From Acholeplasmataceae bacterium UBA5769 (GTDB taxonomy: Bacteria > Bacillota_I > Bacilli_A > Acholeplasmatales > Acholeplasmataceae): a stretch of 64,000 nt of DNA. This document shows positions 39,617-49,200 of the stretch, piece by piece (within the stretch, counting starts at the first letter, position 1; each line of letters opens with the position of its first letter). The DNA lies in the NCBI GenBank assembly GCA_002418725.1, contig DIER01000019.1, positions 28,258-92,257 of the forward strand, in the 5' to 3' direction. The notes under the pieces were generated by a model, which was given only the letters and a program-made list of their open reading frames with translations, did not search any database and was not told the origin of the DNA. Both the position numbers and the translations under genes were made by a program.

Positions 39617-39643
39617 TACATAAGATAAGGTAGAGGTGAGGAC

Positions 39644-41713
39644 ATGTCTTTTTTGGTTTTCTTTTTACAAAGTTTAACGCTTTTGACCGCACGCGTTGAT
39701 TGGATTAATGATCTCGTAGAAGTCCCTGTGTTTGCCCAACTTGAACCCTATCGGTATCTCCCGGAAGCGAGATTATACATCGATGACAAGTGGATCGAAA
39801 ATGCTTATGTGATATATGAAAGAAATGGTGTCGAATGGACATTTATTTCAACGGTAAACACCTCATATGTGAGAAGATATAGTATCAAATATGAAGCGAA
39901 ATTTCCAAACCATAACGTCTCTTCGATTCATACCATCGTTTTTGATGTTGTCGATAAAGTCCCTCCAGAAATCATCAGTATCCCAGAAAAGCGTATCGCT
40001 ATTGGAGAAAAACTACCAGATTTTCAGCAAGGAGTGTTGGTCAAAGATAATTATTACGCCACAGAACTTATGAAAATCTATGTGGATACCACACGCATTT
40101 TGATTCAAAAAGTTGGCGTTTATGTTGTGACGTATACAGTGACAGACCCTTCTGGAAACAGCACCATAAGAGAAGTCAACTTTGAGATTGTTGATCTGAT
40201 AGCTCCGGTGATTACACAGACCAAAGAGATTATTTTAAATGTCGGAAGTGCTTTTGACTATAAGTTGTTTTTTACAACCAAGGATAATGTCGATTTGGTT
40301 TTGAATGTTTGGGTCGATTTAGGCTCTGTGGATTTTCATGCTCTAGGGGTCTATCCAATCACGCTATATGCCAAAGATTTAAGTCATAACATAGCATCCT
40401 TTGATACATCGATAACGATCAAAGATTTGGTAGCACCTGAGATTCATCTTAAAACGAAACCACCAGCCATACCCGTCTTTACGGTAATTGATCGAATTCT
40501 ATTGGAATCTTATGTGCTATATGTAACGGATAATGTCGACACTATAAGTACACGTGATCTCATCATCACACATGAGATCGAATCTCATGTCTTAGGTACT
40601 TATAAGGTTTATTATCAACTGACAGATTCGAGTGGAAATCAAACGATGAAATCGATTCTAATCGAAGTCTCTGATCTGGAAAAACCGGTGATTAAGCTTA
40701 TCGAACCCCTTGTTTTTGATGTGTTTTCTCCCATGCCTTTTTGGAATCTTTACTTTGAATTTTCGGACAATTTTACATCTGAAGATCAACTTATCTATAA
40801 GATTACAACCTCGCCACAACTCCATACCGTTGGGAAATATCCCATCACCGTAGAACTTACAGATAGTTCAAAAAATAAAACAATTTATCAGGGGTATGTC
40901 GAAGTGATTGACCGCATACCTCCAGAAATCACACAACTCAATGACATCATCATCACGACATTTGAACGGAAAGATATTAAACACTACTTTGCTTTTTCTG
41001 ATCAATACGATAAAGCTAGTCAATTAATATATAGTTTAGATGACCATGATGTCCTTTATGATAAGATTGGGATTTACACAGCTAAAGTGATGGTAAAAGA
41101 TCTCTCACATAATCAAACAGTGCTTGAAGTTGATATCATGGTGATTGATATGTTTGAACCCATTTTAGAACTTAAACAAGTGAATTACACCCACTGGATT
41201 GGTAGCGAAGCCCCATCCTTGATAAGTTTTATAAAAGAGGTTAGGGATAATTATGATGATTTAAGTCTCGAGGATGTCATCGTGTTGACTGATATGTCTT
41301 GGGAGCGTCTCGGGAAATATCAGGTGATTTATCAACTTTCCGATCACTCCATGAACCAGACAGAAGTTATCCTAACGATCCTGATTGATGATAACATACC
41401 ACCTACGATCACATTTTCTGACTTGTCGATAACGCTAGGGGATCAAGTCAATTTGATGGAGGGTGTAAAGATAGAAGATAATGTCAATATCGATAACATC
41501 ACCTTTTTTCCGAAACAACCATCTTTTGACAACCCAGGAACCTATATCATTACGTATATTGTCAGAGATACGAGGGGGAACTATGTCATACAAGAGCGCA
41601 CCATCACTGTTTATCCATCATCCAATGACATCAAGATTTTATCCTACCTACCGGTAGCCATACTTACCCTTATCTGTCTGAGTGCATTCTATATTCTCTA
41701 CAAAAAGGGCTAA
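39644..41713 (+). CDS. Surface protein with about seven Ig-like (HYR/DUF5011-type) repeats
   Basis: The protein has 689 residues with a hydrophobic N-terminus (residues 2-17), likely a signal, and one membrane helix close to the C-terminus (about 665-685, ending YKKG). Between them, about seven beta-rich repeats of 75-85 residues begin at DxxPPxI-type junctions (DKVPPEI, DLIAPVI, DLVAPEI, DLEKPVI, DRIPPEI, DMFEPIL, DNIPPTI). They contain G.Y.VTY..DP/SGN elements, as in HYR/DUF5011 Ig-like domains. It should be displayed on the outer face, anchored by its C-terminal helix. GAGGTGAGGAC precedes the ATG. No enzyme domain is seen; adhesion or a structural role is likely. Confidence 0.65.
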   Translation: MSFLVFFLQSLTLLTARVDWINDLVEVPVFAQLEPYRYLPEARLYIDDKWIENAYVIYERNGVEWTFISTVNTSYVRRYSIKYEAKFPNHNVSSIHTIVFDVVDKVPPEIISIPEKRIAIGEKLPDFQQGVLVKDNYYATELMKIYVDTTRILIQKVGVYVVTYTVTDPSGNSTIREVNFEIVDLIAPVITQTKEIILNVGSAFDYKLFFTTKDNVDLVLNVWVDLGSVDFHALGVYPITLYAKDLSHNIASFDTSITIKDLVAPEIHLKTKPPAIPVFTVIDRILLESYVLYVTDNVDTISTRDLIITHEIESHVLGTYKVYYQLTDSSGNQTMKSILIEVSDLEKPVIKLIEPLVFDVFSPMPFWNLYFEFSDNFTSEDQLIYKITTSPQLHTVGKYPITVELTDSSKNKTIYQGYVEVIDRIPPEITQLNDIIITTFERKDIKHYFAFSDQYDKASQLIYSLDDHDVLYDKIGIYTAKVMVKDLSHNQTVLEVDIMVIDMFEPILELKQVNYTHWIGSEAPSLISFIKEVRDNYDDLSLEDVIVLTDMSWERLGKYQVIYQLSDHSMNQTEVILTILIDDNIPPTITFSDLSITLGDQVNLMEGVKIEDNVNIDNITFFPKQPSFDNPGTYIITYIVRDTRGNYVIQERTITVYPSSNDIKILSYLPVAILTLICLSAFYILYKKG

Positions 41714-41723
41714 GTAACTTTCT

Positions 41724-41752
41724 TTGACAAACAAAGCCAAATCAACTATAAT
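41724..41752 (+). promoter_or_regulatory. Consensus sigma-A promoter of flavodoxin
   Basis: TTGACA (41724-41729), 17 bases, TATAAT (41747-41752): both hexamers perfect, the strongest-looking promoter in the window. It predicts high flavodoxin expression. Confidence 0.9.
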
Positions 41753-41794
41753 CATAGCGTAGATTTTCAATCTAAAGATAAAAAGGAGAGTACT

Positions 41795-42223
41795 ATGGCA
41801 AACGTCTTAGTGGTTTACTGGAGTGGAACCGGTAATACCGAAATCATGGCTGAAAAAATTAAAGAAGGATTAGAAAACGCAGGCGAAACCGTCGATTTCA
41901 AAACTGTTGATCAAGTTGAACCAAGCGATGTTGCTCAATATGATAAAATTGCATTTGGTTGCCCATCCATGGGTGTGGAAACACTAGAAGAAGATGAGTT
42001 CGAACCTTTCTTCGAAAATGCTGAAGGCATGTTATCAGGTAAAAAAGTTGCCCTCTTTGGCTCATATGGTTGGGGTGAAGGTGAGTGGATGGATGCATGG
42101 GTTGAACGTACGAATGCAGCCGGCGCCAACCTTTATGATAACGGGTTAAGAATCAATTCGACACCATCTTCAGAAGAAGAAGATAAATGCGTTGAATTCG
42201 GTGAAGGATTCGCAAAATTCTAA
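41795..42223 (+). CDS. Flavodoxin
   Basis: This 142-residue short-chain flavodoxin opens with the phosphate-binding loop of FMN, YWSGTGNTE (about residues 8-16). The isoalloxazine loops lie at FGCPSMGVETLEEDEF and LFGSYGWGEGEW, the latter with the aromatic stacking residue. It is acidic. Flavodoxins carry electrons between enzymes such as pyruvate:ferredoxin oxidoreductase and hydrogenases or reductases. The perfect consensus promoter and AAAGGAG indicate strong expression, and a terminator closes the single-gene unit. Chorismate synthase (25.1 kb) needs reduced FMN, a possible indirect use. Confidence 0.95.
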   Translation: MANVLVVYWSGTGNTEIMAEKIKEGLENAGETVDFKTVDQVEPSDVAQYDKIAFGCPSMGVETLEEDEFEPFFENAEGMLSGKKVALFGSYGWGEGEWMDAWVERTNAAGANLYDNGLRINSTPSSEEEDKCVEFGEGFAKF

Positions 42224-42231
42224 ATGAAACA

Positions 42232-42256
42232 GAAAATGCCTTCGGGCATTTTTTTC
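42232..42256 (+). terminator. Terminator of the flavodoxin gene
   Basis: AAAATGCC-TTCG-GGCATTTT with a T7 run. Confidence 0.85.
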
Positions 42257-42281
42257 TAGAAGAAAATGGTCATTTTTGACG

Positions 42282-42287
42282 TATAAT
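42282..42287 (+). promoter_or_regulatory. -10 element of dnaE
   Basis: TATAAT 16 bases before the dnaE ATG; no clear -35 or extended TG motif. Confidence 0.4.
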
Positions 42288-42303
42288 AAGGATAGGTGAG
42301 ACC

Positions 42304-45291
42304 ATGTTTGGAACGTTATACTTACAAAGTGCATACAGCATGCTCCAAAACACCATCCCTCTCAAAGACTTGGTGCGCCATGCAAAAACAGCAGGTTACG
42401 ATGTTGTCGCGTTAAGCGACCCCACACTACACGGTGCGGTTGAACTCTTTCGTGAATGCGAAAAAGCACAGATCAAACCTGTTTTAGGACTGATGTTAAA
42501 GGTATCCCATGAGTTAACAGATACCTCTTTTTTTGCTTATGCGAAAAACGATTTAGGTTATCAAAACTTATTAAAGCTATCGCTGATGCAAGCAGAAAAG
42601 GGGCTTGATGATGATGCCATCATCAATCATCAAGAAGGGTTAATTTTTGTCACAGCAGGCAAAGACTCCCTCGTCTTTAAAGCGATTGATCAAGACGATT
42701 TAGATCTTGCCAAACGAACGATTTTATTTTATAAAGAGAGACTTAAAAACATCTATTTGGGTCTATCTTTAGACACGTTTAAAGAAGAGATGAAGATCGC
42801 ACCAAAGCTGTTTCAAATATCAGAACAAGTTAATGTTCCAATGTTACCACTTCATCAAACGTCTTATCTAGAAAAAGCAGATAAAGAGGTTTATGAAGCG
42901 CTTATCAAGATCGATGATGAAAACCATGAAGTTGCTGAAGACGCAGATTATTCCCTCATGACCAAAGAACAGTTAATCGATTTATTTCAAGATTATGCGT
43001 TTGTGTTTGATACGTTAAGTGATGTGTTTCACGCCATTGAGTTTACATTTAAAAAACCAGCATTTGAAATGCCAAGTTATCCACTCGAACAAGGGACATC
43101 CAAAGAATTTTTGCGTTCCCTCGCATCCGTAGGACTCAAGAAGCGTCTCAAAAAGAGTCAAAGTGCAAGCGTCAAAATGTATCAAGAACGTTTAGCTTTT
43201 GAACTATCTGTCATCGAAAAAATGGGTTATGAGGATTATTTTCTTATTGTCTATGATTTTGTTAAGTATGCAAAAACACATGATATTTTAGTCGGTCCGG
43301 GACGTGGTTCTGCAGCAGGTTCTTTGGTGGCATACTGCCTGGGTATTACCGATGTTGATCCACTTAAATATGACCTTCTTTTTGAACGATTTTTAAATCC
43401 AGATCGGATCACCATGCCAGATATTGATCTTGATTTCCCAGACAATAAACGGGACCAAGTGTTACAGTACGTTAGAGAAAAATATGGTAACCATCATATG
43501 GTCTCAATCGTGACCTTCGGAACGTTTGCTGTCAGATCTTCGATTCGTGACATTGCCCGTGTGATGAAGATTGATCCATCACGCGTCAATGGAATCATCA
43601 CACGTGTCGTCAATAATGACATCGATGAAACCGATGAAGAAATGGTCCGCTTGCTTCGGGTCGCGAAAAAGATTGAAGGTTTACCGAGACACACGGGAAC
43701 TCATGCCGCAGGTATGATACTATCGAAACAAGATCTTCTACATCATATCCCTCTTCAACCAGGCATTAATGGCTTTTATCAAAGTCAACTAGAAGCTAGT
43801 GAACTCGAAAGTTTAGGGCTATTAAAAATTGACTTTTTAGGTATTCGCAACCTTGCAGTGATCGATGATGCGTTAAAAATGATTGACGCACAAGGTGAAA
43901 AAATCCACCTGCTTGATTTAGCCTTGGATGACAAAAAAACGTTTGACTTGCTTTCTCAAGCAGAGACGACAGGGATCTTTCAACTGGAATCCTCTGGTAT
44001 GCGAGCGGTATTAAGAAAATTAAAACCAACCAACTTTGAAGACATAGTGGCTATTTTAGCATTGTTTAGACCTGGCCCTATGGATCATATCGATGAATAT
44101 ATTGAAAGAAGAAATGGTAAAGCCTACACGTATATTCATCCCAAACTAGAACCTATTTTAAAACAAACGTATGGCATCATTGTCTATCAAGAACAAATCA
44201 TGCGCATTGCCCATGAATATGCTGGATACACCTTGGCAGAAGCAGATTTACTGAGAAGAGGTATTTCTAAAAAAGATAAAACCATCTTAGATAAAGAACG
44301 TCTTAGATTTAGTGAAAAGTGTGCGGAAAAAGGGTATAGTTTAGAAGATGCAACCACAATCTATGATTTAATCGTTAAGTTTGCAGATTATGGTTTCAAC
44401 CGCAGTCATAGTGTGGCTTATGCACTTGTCGCTTATCAAATGGCCTATTTAAAAGCGAACTATTTTGCCATTTTTATGTCGATTTTAATGTCTTCAGTCA
44501 CGGGGAATGAATCGTTAACTTTAGATTATATAACCGAAATCAAAAGGCATAACATCGAGGTAAAACCACCACACATTAATCTATCTACCGATCGTTACCA
44601 AATCATCGATGGTGCTCTTTTATCTCCGCTTCACGCTGTGAAAAGCATAGGTCGTGTTGCACTTGCTAAAATCATGGAAAGTCGTGATGCCCAAGGTCCG
44701 TTTAAAGATTATCATGACTTTAAACGACGCATGAAAAAAGAACTTAACGACAAAAATGTTGAAATGCTCATTCATGCATCGGCACTTGATACGTTTGGAT
44801 TAACACACCGTACGATGAATGAATCTAAACAAATCGATCAAGCTGGTTATGAGTTATACGTCACTGACTTTACCCTACAATCAAAACCAGAATATACGTT
44901 AGTTGAACTTCAGTCCTTTGAAAAAGAGGCTTTAGGGTTTAACATGGTTTACCATCCGCTTTCGATCTATAAAGAACAAATTAAAACGTTTGGCTTAAAA
45001 ACGTTAGCTTATCTCCAAGAAGGTAAAGAAGGTTTTGTTTTGGCACTTGTGAAAAAGAAAAAAGTGATTAAGACCAAACAAGGTAAACCGATGGCCTTTA
45101 TCGAACTTGATGATGGGGTTCAACAACTTGAAGTGACGTTATTTACTGATATTTATCAGGCATTCGAACATCGCTTAAATGAAGATGTGCTTGTATTTAA
45201 ACTGGTTATGAATCATTACAAAGGTCAATCGAGCTTTGTGGTTGATCGTGTACTCACTATAGATGAACTCGAAAAAGGTATAAAAAAATGA
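42304..45291 (+). CDS. dnaE: DNA polymerase III alpha subunit DnaE
   Basis: The protein has 995 residues, somewhat short of Bacillus DnaE (about 1115). Residues 1-200 form the PHP domain; its opening metal motif is degenerate (LQSAYSML, where HxxYSLL is usual). The C-family polymerase follows: GPGRGSAAGSLVAYCLG, then PDIDLDFPD (about residue 371-379) with catalytic Asp residues, and RNYLVAYQ-like fingers (SHSVAYALVAYQMAY). Helix-hairpin-helix and OB domains close the protein (FIELDDGVQQLEVTLF near the end). It lacks a polC-type exonuclease domain, so it is the DnaE type that extends primers in Bacillota. Downstream, the CDF gene overlaps by 4 bases. Confidence 0.93.
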   Translation: MFGTLYLQSAYSMLQNTIPLKDLVRHAKTAGYDVVALSDPTLHGAVELFRECEKAQIKPVLGLMLKVSHELTDTSFFAYAKNDLGYQNLLKLSLMQAEKGLDDDAIINHQEGLIFVTAGKDSLVFKAIDQDDLDLAKRTILFYKERLKNIYLGLSLDTFKEEMKIAPKLFQISEQVNVPMLPLHQTSYLEKADKEVYEALIKIDDENHEVAEDADYSLMTKEQLIDLFQDYAFVFDTLSDVFHAIEFTFKKPAFEMPSYPLEQGTSKEFLRSLASVGLKKRLKKSQSASVKMYQERLAFELSVIEKMGYEDYFLIVYDFVKYAKTHDILVGPGRGSAAGSLVAYCLGITDVDPLKYDLLFERFLNPDRITMPDIDLDFPDNKRDQVLQYVREKYGNHHMVSIVTFGTFAVRSSIRDIARVMKIDPSRVNGIITRVVNNDIDETDEEMVRLLRVAKKIEGLPRHTGTHAAGMILSKQDLLHHIPLQPGINGFYQSQLEASELESLGLLKIDFLGIRNLAVIDDALKMIDAQGEKIHLLDLALDDKKTFDLLSQAETTGIFQLESSGMRAVLRKLKPTNFEDIVAILALFRPGPMDHIDEYIERRNGKAYTYIHPKLEPILKQTYGIIVYQEQIMRIAHEYAGYTLAEADLLRRGISKKDKTILDKERLRFSEKCAEKGYSLEDATTIYDLIVKFADYGFNRSHSVAYALVAYQMAYLKANYFAIFMSILMSSVTGNESLTLDYITEIKRHNIEVKPPHINLSTDRYQIIDGALLSPLHAVKSIGRVALAKIMESRDAQGPFKDYHDFKRRMKKELNDKNVEMLIHASALDTFGLTHRTMNESKQIDQAGYELYVTDFTLQSKPEYTLVELQSFEKEALGFNMVYHPLSIYKEQIKTFGLKTLAYLQEGKEGFVLALVKKKKVIKTKQGKPMAFIELDDGVQQLEVTLFTDIYQAFEHRLNEDVLVFKLVMNHYKGQSSFVVDRVLTIDELEKGIKK

Positions 45292-46178
45292 CACATGAAT
45301 CAAAAAAAGAAGTTATCTTTGCCCTACGTTTAGGATTAATCACGAACATTTTTTTAGCTGCCTTAAAACTATCTTTTGGTTTCTGGGGTAACGCACAAGC
45401 CTTGGTGAGTGATGGTCTTAATTCAGCATCCGATATTTTAATCAGTATCATGATCTTGGTTGTATTGAAGCATGCGATCAAAAAACCAGATTATGATCAC
45501 CCCTATGGACATGAAAAATATGAAGGTCTCGCATATTTCGTTTTAGGTCTTATTTTTCTAGCAACCTCGGTTTATATTGCAGTTGATGCCATATTTGCAA
45601 TCTTTGAACATATTCAAAACCCAGGTATGGTTGCACCTCCACACATCTTAACCGTTGTGGTTTCTGTGGTTGCGCTTTTGATTAAATTTGCGCTTTTTCG
45701 CTATTATAAAGTGATTGGGAAAAAATTCCAGCATCCAACGATTAAAGCAGATGCGAAAAACCATTTGCTTGATGTGTATGCAACAAGCTTTTCTGTTGTG
45801 GGTTTAACGATTACGCAGTTTGGTCTTGTATTCTTTGATGATATTGCAGCGCTCATCATCGGTTTCTTTATTTTGAGACTAGCGATTCAAATCATCATTG
45901 AATCGACCTCATTTTTAACCGATCAAGCACCCTCAAAAGAAGAGATAAAAGCCATACATGGTGTCATACTATCCATTGAAGGTGTACTGAAGGTTGATGA
46001 TTTAAAGGTACGAAAACATATGACACAACGCTATGTCGATGTTGAGATTGCGGTGAGATCATCACACACATTAGAACATGCACACAAGATTGCAGAAACA
46101 GTGCATCACAAAGTTGAGGATGTATTTCCAGATGTGATTCACTGCATGGTTCATGTAAATCCAGAGAAATATTTATGA
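45288..46178 (+). CDS. Cation diffusion facilitator (CDF) metal transporter
   Basis: The protein has 296 residues. Six membrane helices carry the CDF metal site: SDGLNSASD (D-x7-D pattern in helix II) and, in helix V, the KADAKNHLLD motif. DHPYGHEKYE lies between helices II and III. A C-terminal cytoplasmic domain (about 210-296) with ferredoxin-like fold senses metal (HAHKIAETV and VHVNPE). It exports Zn, Fe or Mn against the proton gradient; the pattern is close to FieF/MamB-like members. It overlaps dnaE by 4 bases, though there is no obvious functional link. Its end is followed by a long hairpin. Confidence 0.9.
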   Translation: MTHESKKEVIFALRLGLITNIFLAALKLSFGFWGNAQALVSDGLNSASDILISIMILVVLKHAIKKPDYDHPYGHEKYEGLAYFVLGLIFLATSVYIAVDAIFAIFEHIQNPGMVAPPHILTVVVSVVALLIKFALFRYYKVIGKKFQHPTIKADAKNHLLDVYATSFSVVGLTITQFGLVFFDDIAALIIGFFILRLAIQIIIESTSFLTDQAPSKEEIKAIHGVILSIEGVLKVDDLKVRKHMTQRYVDVEIAVRSSHTLEHAHKIAETVHHKVEDVFPDVIHCMVHVNPEKYL

Positions 46179-46184
46179 AATCAT

Positions 46185-46246
46185 CAAGGCGAAAGGCAAA
46201 CAATGCGTAAACGTAGTTTAATTCGTTGTTATCTGACGCCTTTTTT
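46185..46246 (+). terminator. Long branched hairpin and T-run after the CDF gene
   Basis: AAGGCG (46186-46191) and CGCCTT (46237-46242) pair across 45 bases that themselves contain AACAA/TTGTT and TAAAC/GTTTA arms. T6 follows. It could be a terminator or a small structured RNA. Confidence 0.45.
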
Positions 46247-46254
46247 GATAAAAT
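46246..46254 (+). promoter_or_regulatory. Extended -10 promoter of the giant gene
   Basis: TGATAAAAT overlaps the T-run of the preceding terminator. The start near 46261 is 30 bases before the ATG. Confidence 0.45.
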
Positions 46255-46290
46255 GATGATAACAAATTGAATGAGAAAGGCGGAATCCAT

Positions 46291-49200
46291 ATGCCATCAC
46301 TATTAGTCTTACAATGGGGTCTTATCGGCTTTTATGTCGTCATATACTTCTTCATTGGATTTTTAAGGGGAGGTTCCAAGTCTACGTACTTTACGATCGT
46401 CGCGTTTATCACGACGTTTATCAGTTTGTACTTGATCTCATTCATCTCTTTAAACTTATTTTTATCCAATACGTTCACGCTCGTGAACCTTTTAGAGTTG
46501 GCTAACAGTTATGCAGGAGGTATCATTCCAGCAGATGTCATGACTTATGCGGCAGATCCCGTGTTAGCAGCATTTGCGATTGCAGTGATTGACTTAGTTT
46601 TACGCATTATTGGATTTATTATTCTATATCCATTAATCAAAGGATTGCTCACGTTGATTATTTTTCGTCCGATCTGGAGTTTTGGGATTAAGAAAGCTCT
46701 ATTAAGACGTCAAAATGAAAAACTAGAAGACCGTTCGATCGAACGTGGCGAAAAACAATTTAGACCTAGAAAAAGACTTAAAAAGAATTTCTTTGGTCGT
46801 TTTTGGGGTGGTTTCATGGGAGCGACTCAAGGTGTCTTGGTTGCGTTTATCACCCTTTTACCGTTATTAATTATGGCAGGTTTCTTAACAGTTCCTGGTC
46901 ATGATGAAGAACTTTCACAAGCATCACATACCGTTCCACTTGCAGAGGGATTGCCTGGTTTTGGTGGCATGGAAGGCATGCTGGACGATTATTTAGCCCA
47001 GATTGATGAAATGAACGCGCAAGGTTTAGGTGCGATGGTTAAGCAAATCACCATATCAGGAAAACCTTTAGATCGATATATTTTTGATCGCATTTTTACC
47101 ACACAAGTTAAACATGAGGGTACGACCACCAACATCAACTGGATCAATGAACTCGAAGGCATACTGCAAATTACACGTACGCTTTATGATGGGAAATACG
47201 TCGAAAATGGGTTTAAAATACAAGACATTAACGAAAATACCATCAAAGATTTAGATGTTGTTTTCAATTATTTAAAAACTTCTGACCTTATGGCGTATAT
47301 GATTCCTACAGCATCCGCATTTGGTCTTGATATGTTTAAAGATCAGTTACCAGCAGGTATAACCGATGAGATGGCTGCTCAAGCTTTAGAAGGACTTCAA
47401 GGCATCGATTGGAAAACTGAATTTGGTAATATCCAAGCCATCGTTAACGCCGTCTTAACGTTTGGATCTGCAGAAGAATTGATGAATTACATGGCAGATC
47501 CTAACTTACTTTTAGATTTAACACCAGAACAAGGTGAAAAACTGGCAGATGTCATTCGCGCATTTGGTGATATGCAGATCTTAGAACTGATCAGTGTTGC
47601 TGCTGAATACGCAACACAGATGGATACGTTACAAGCGCAATTGAGTTGGATTGCAGAAGAAGAAAGACAAGCATACTTAGAAGAAAAATTAGCTTTTATC
47701 ATTGATGATAAGACATTCTTTAATGCTGAGTTTGCCCGTGTTGCATTGCTCATAGAAGCGCTTTATAGCGATGAATTTGGTGATGTAAACTTAAGAGCAC
47801 TTATCAATGTCAATGATGTAGATTCATTTATGGCTGCTCAAAATGAAGAGTGGATTGATCATCTTCTTGAAAAAATCGTTGACTTAGAACTTCTCTTGAA
47901 TGCGATACCTTTTGGTGTGGATTATGCACTTTATACCCAAGTAGGCGATTTAGTTGATCAAGAACTCGCAGGTCAAATTGAAACAGCACTCAATGAGATT
48001 GATTGGCAAGCTGAAATCTTAAACGTTGGTGACATATATAAAGATGCCATTAACATTGGCGCTGCACAGCTTTTAGGAGATAATCCTGATTACATCGCTT
48101 ATGTCGATCAGGTTGCACAACAAAACATGCCAGAAGTGAGAATTATTGTTTCTCGCATCTTTGAACAAAGTGCTTTAGTGAATGCAGCTTTAGAACTTGC
48201 TGCACCTCTTCTGGTTGATCGTTTTGTAACAAACCAAGACTTAGCTGGTATCGTTCAAGAAGCACTGATGTCTGATCCTGAATCTGGCGTTGTGGATTTC
48301 AATGTAGGTCAAGAAATCAATACCATTTTAGATATCGTTGAAAAGATATACCTCTTCACAACCGCTTCGGAACTCGTCAATTTAAGTGGTATGACCACCG
48401 AATCTAGACTTGCCTTATTCGCAGAGTTTGGAACATTAACAGAGTCTGAGTTTAATGGTTTAAAGACAGCATTTGCTAACTTACAACTTTTAAACCGTGT
48501 CGGTGAATCAGGTCTTGTTTATGCAAGAGACATCATGGGAATCTCCCAAATCTATGTGCCTGAAACCGTTGATTTAGGAAAAGACATAGGTTCTGTTTTA
48601 GGTTTAGGCTATTATGTAGCCAAATATACTAAAGAGAACAAAGTACTTTTCACAACCTATGAAGATATCGATTTCGCCCCACTTTTTGCAGATGATACGT
48701 TTAGATCTTATCTTTTACCAACATTAGAAAACAATCATTCAGCGTTGCTTTTAGCAACCTTAGCTCATAACGCCAAGATTTATGCAGATAACCCGTCATT
48801 CAGCGGTTATTTAAGCATACCTGATGATTTAAAGAATGCATCACCAGAGTCAACTTTATGGCAAAATGAACTTTCAGCTCTTTTAGGAGCCATCTTTGAT
48901 ATCGCAGCTTCATTTGAAGACTCTGAAGCTTTAACCTTATCCTATCGTGAAGTGATCACTTTATCACAAGCACCAACACAAGCAAATATCAAAATCATCA
49001 CGCAGTTCGCTGATCCAGTCAAAGCTGATGATGCTTTTGGTAGTTTAGACAGTTCGATCATCCTTCGTTCATCACTTAAAAAAGCGATTGATACCTTTGG
49101 TGCTTCCACAGGCAGTGCACTCAATGGTTATGAGGTAAAAACACCTGCCATCGCACATGATGGTTTCATGTTGAATGAAGGTATCTTTGTTGAACTTATT

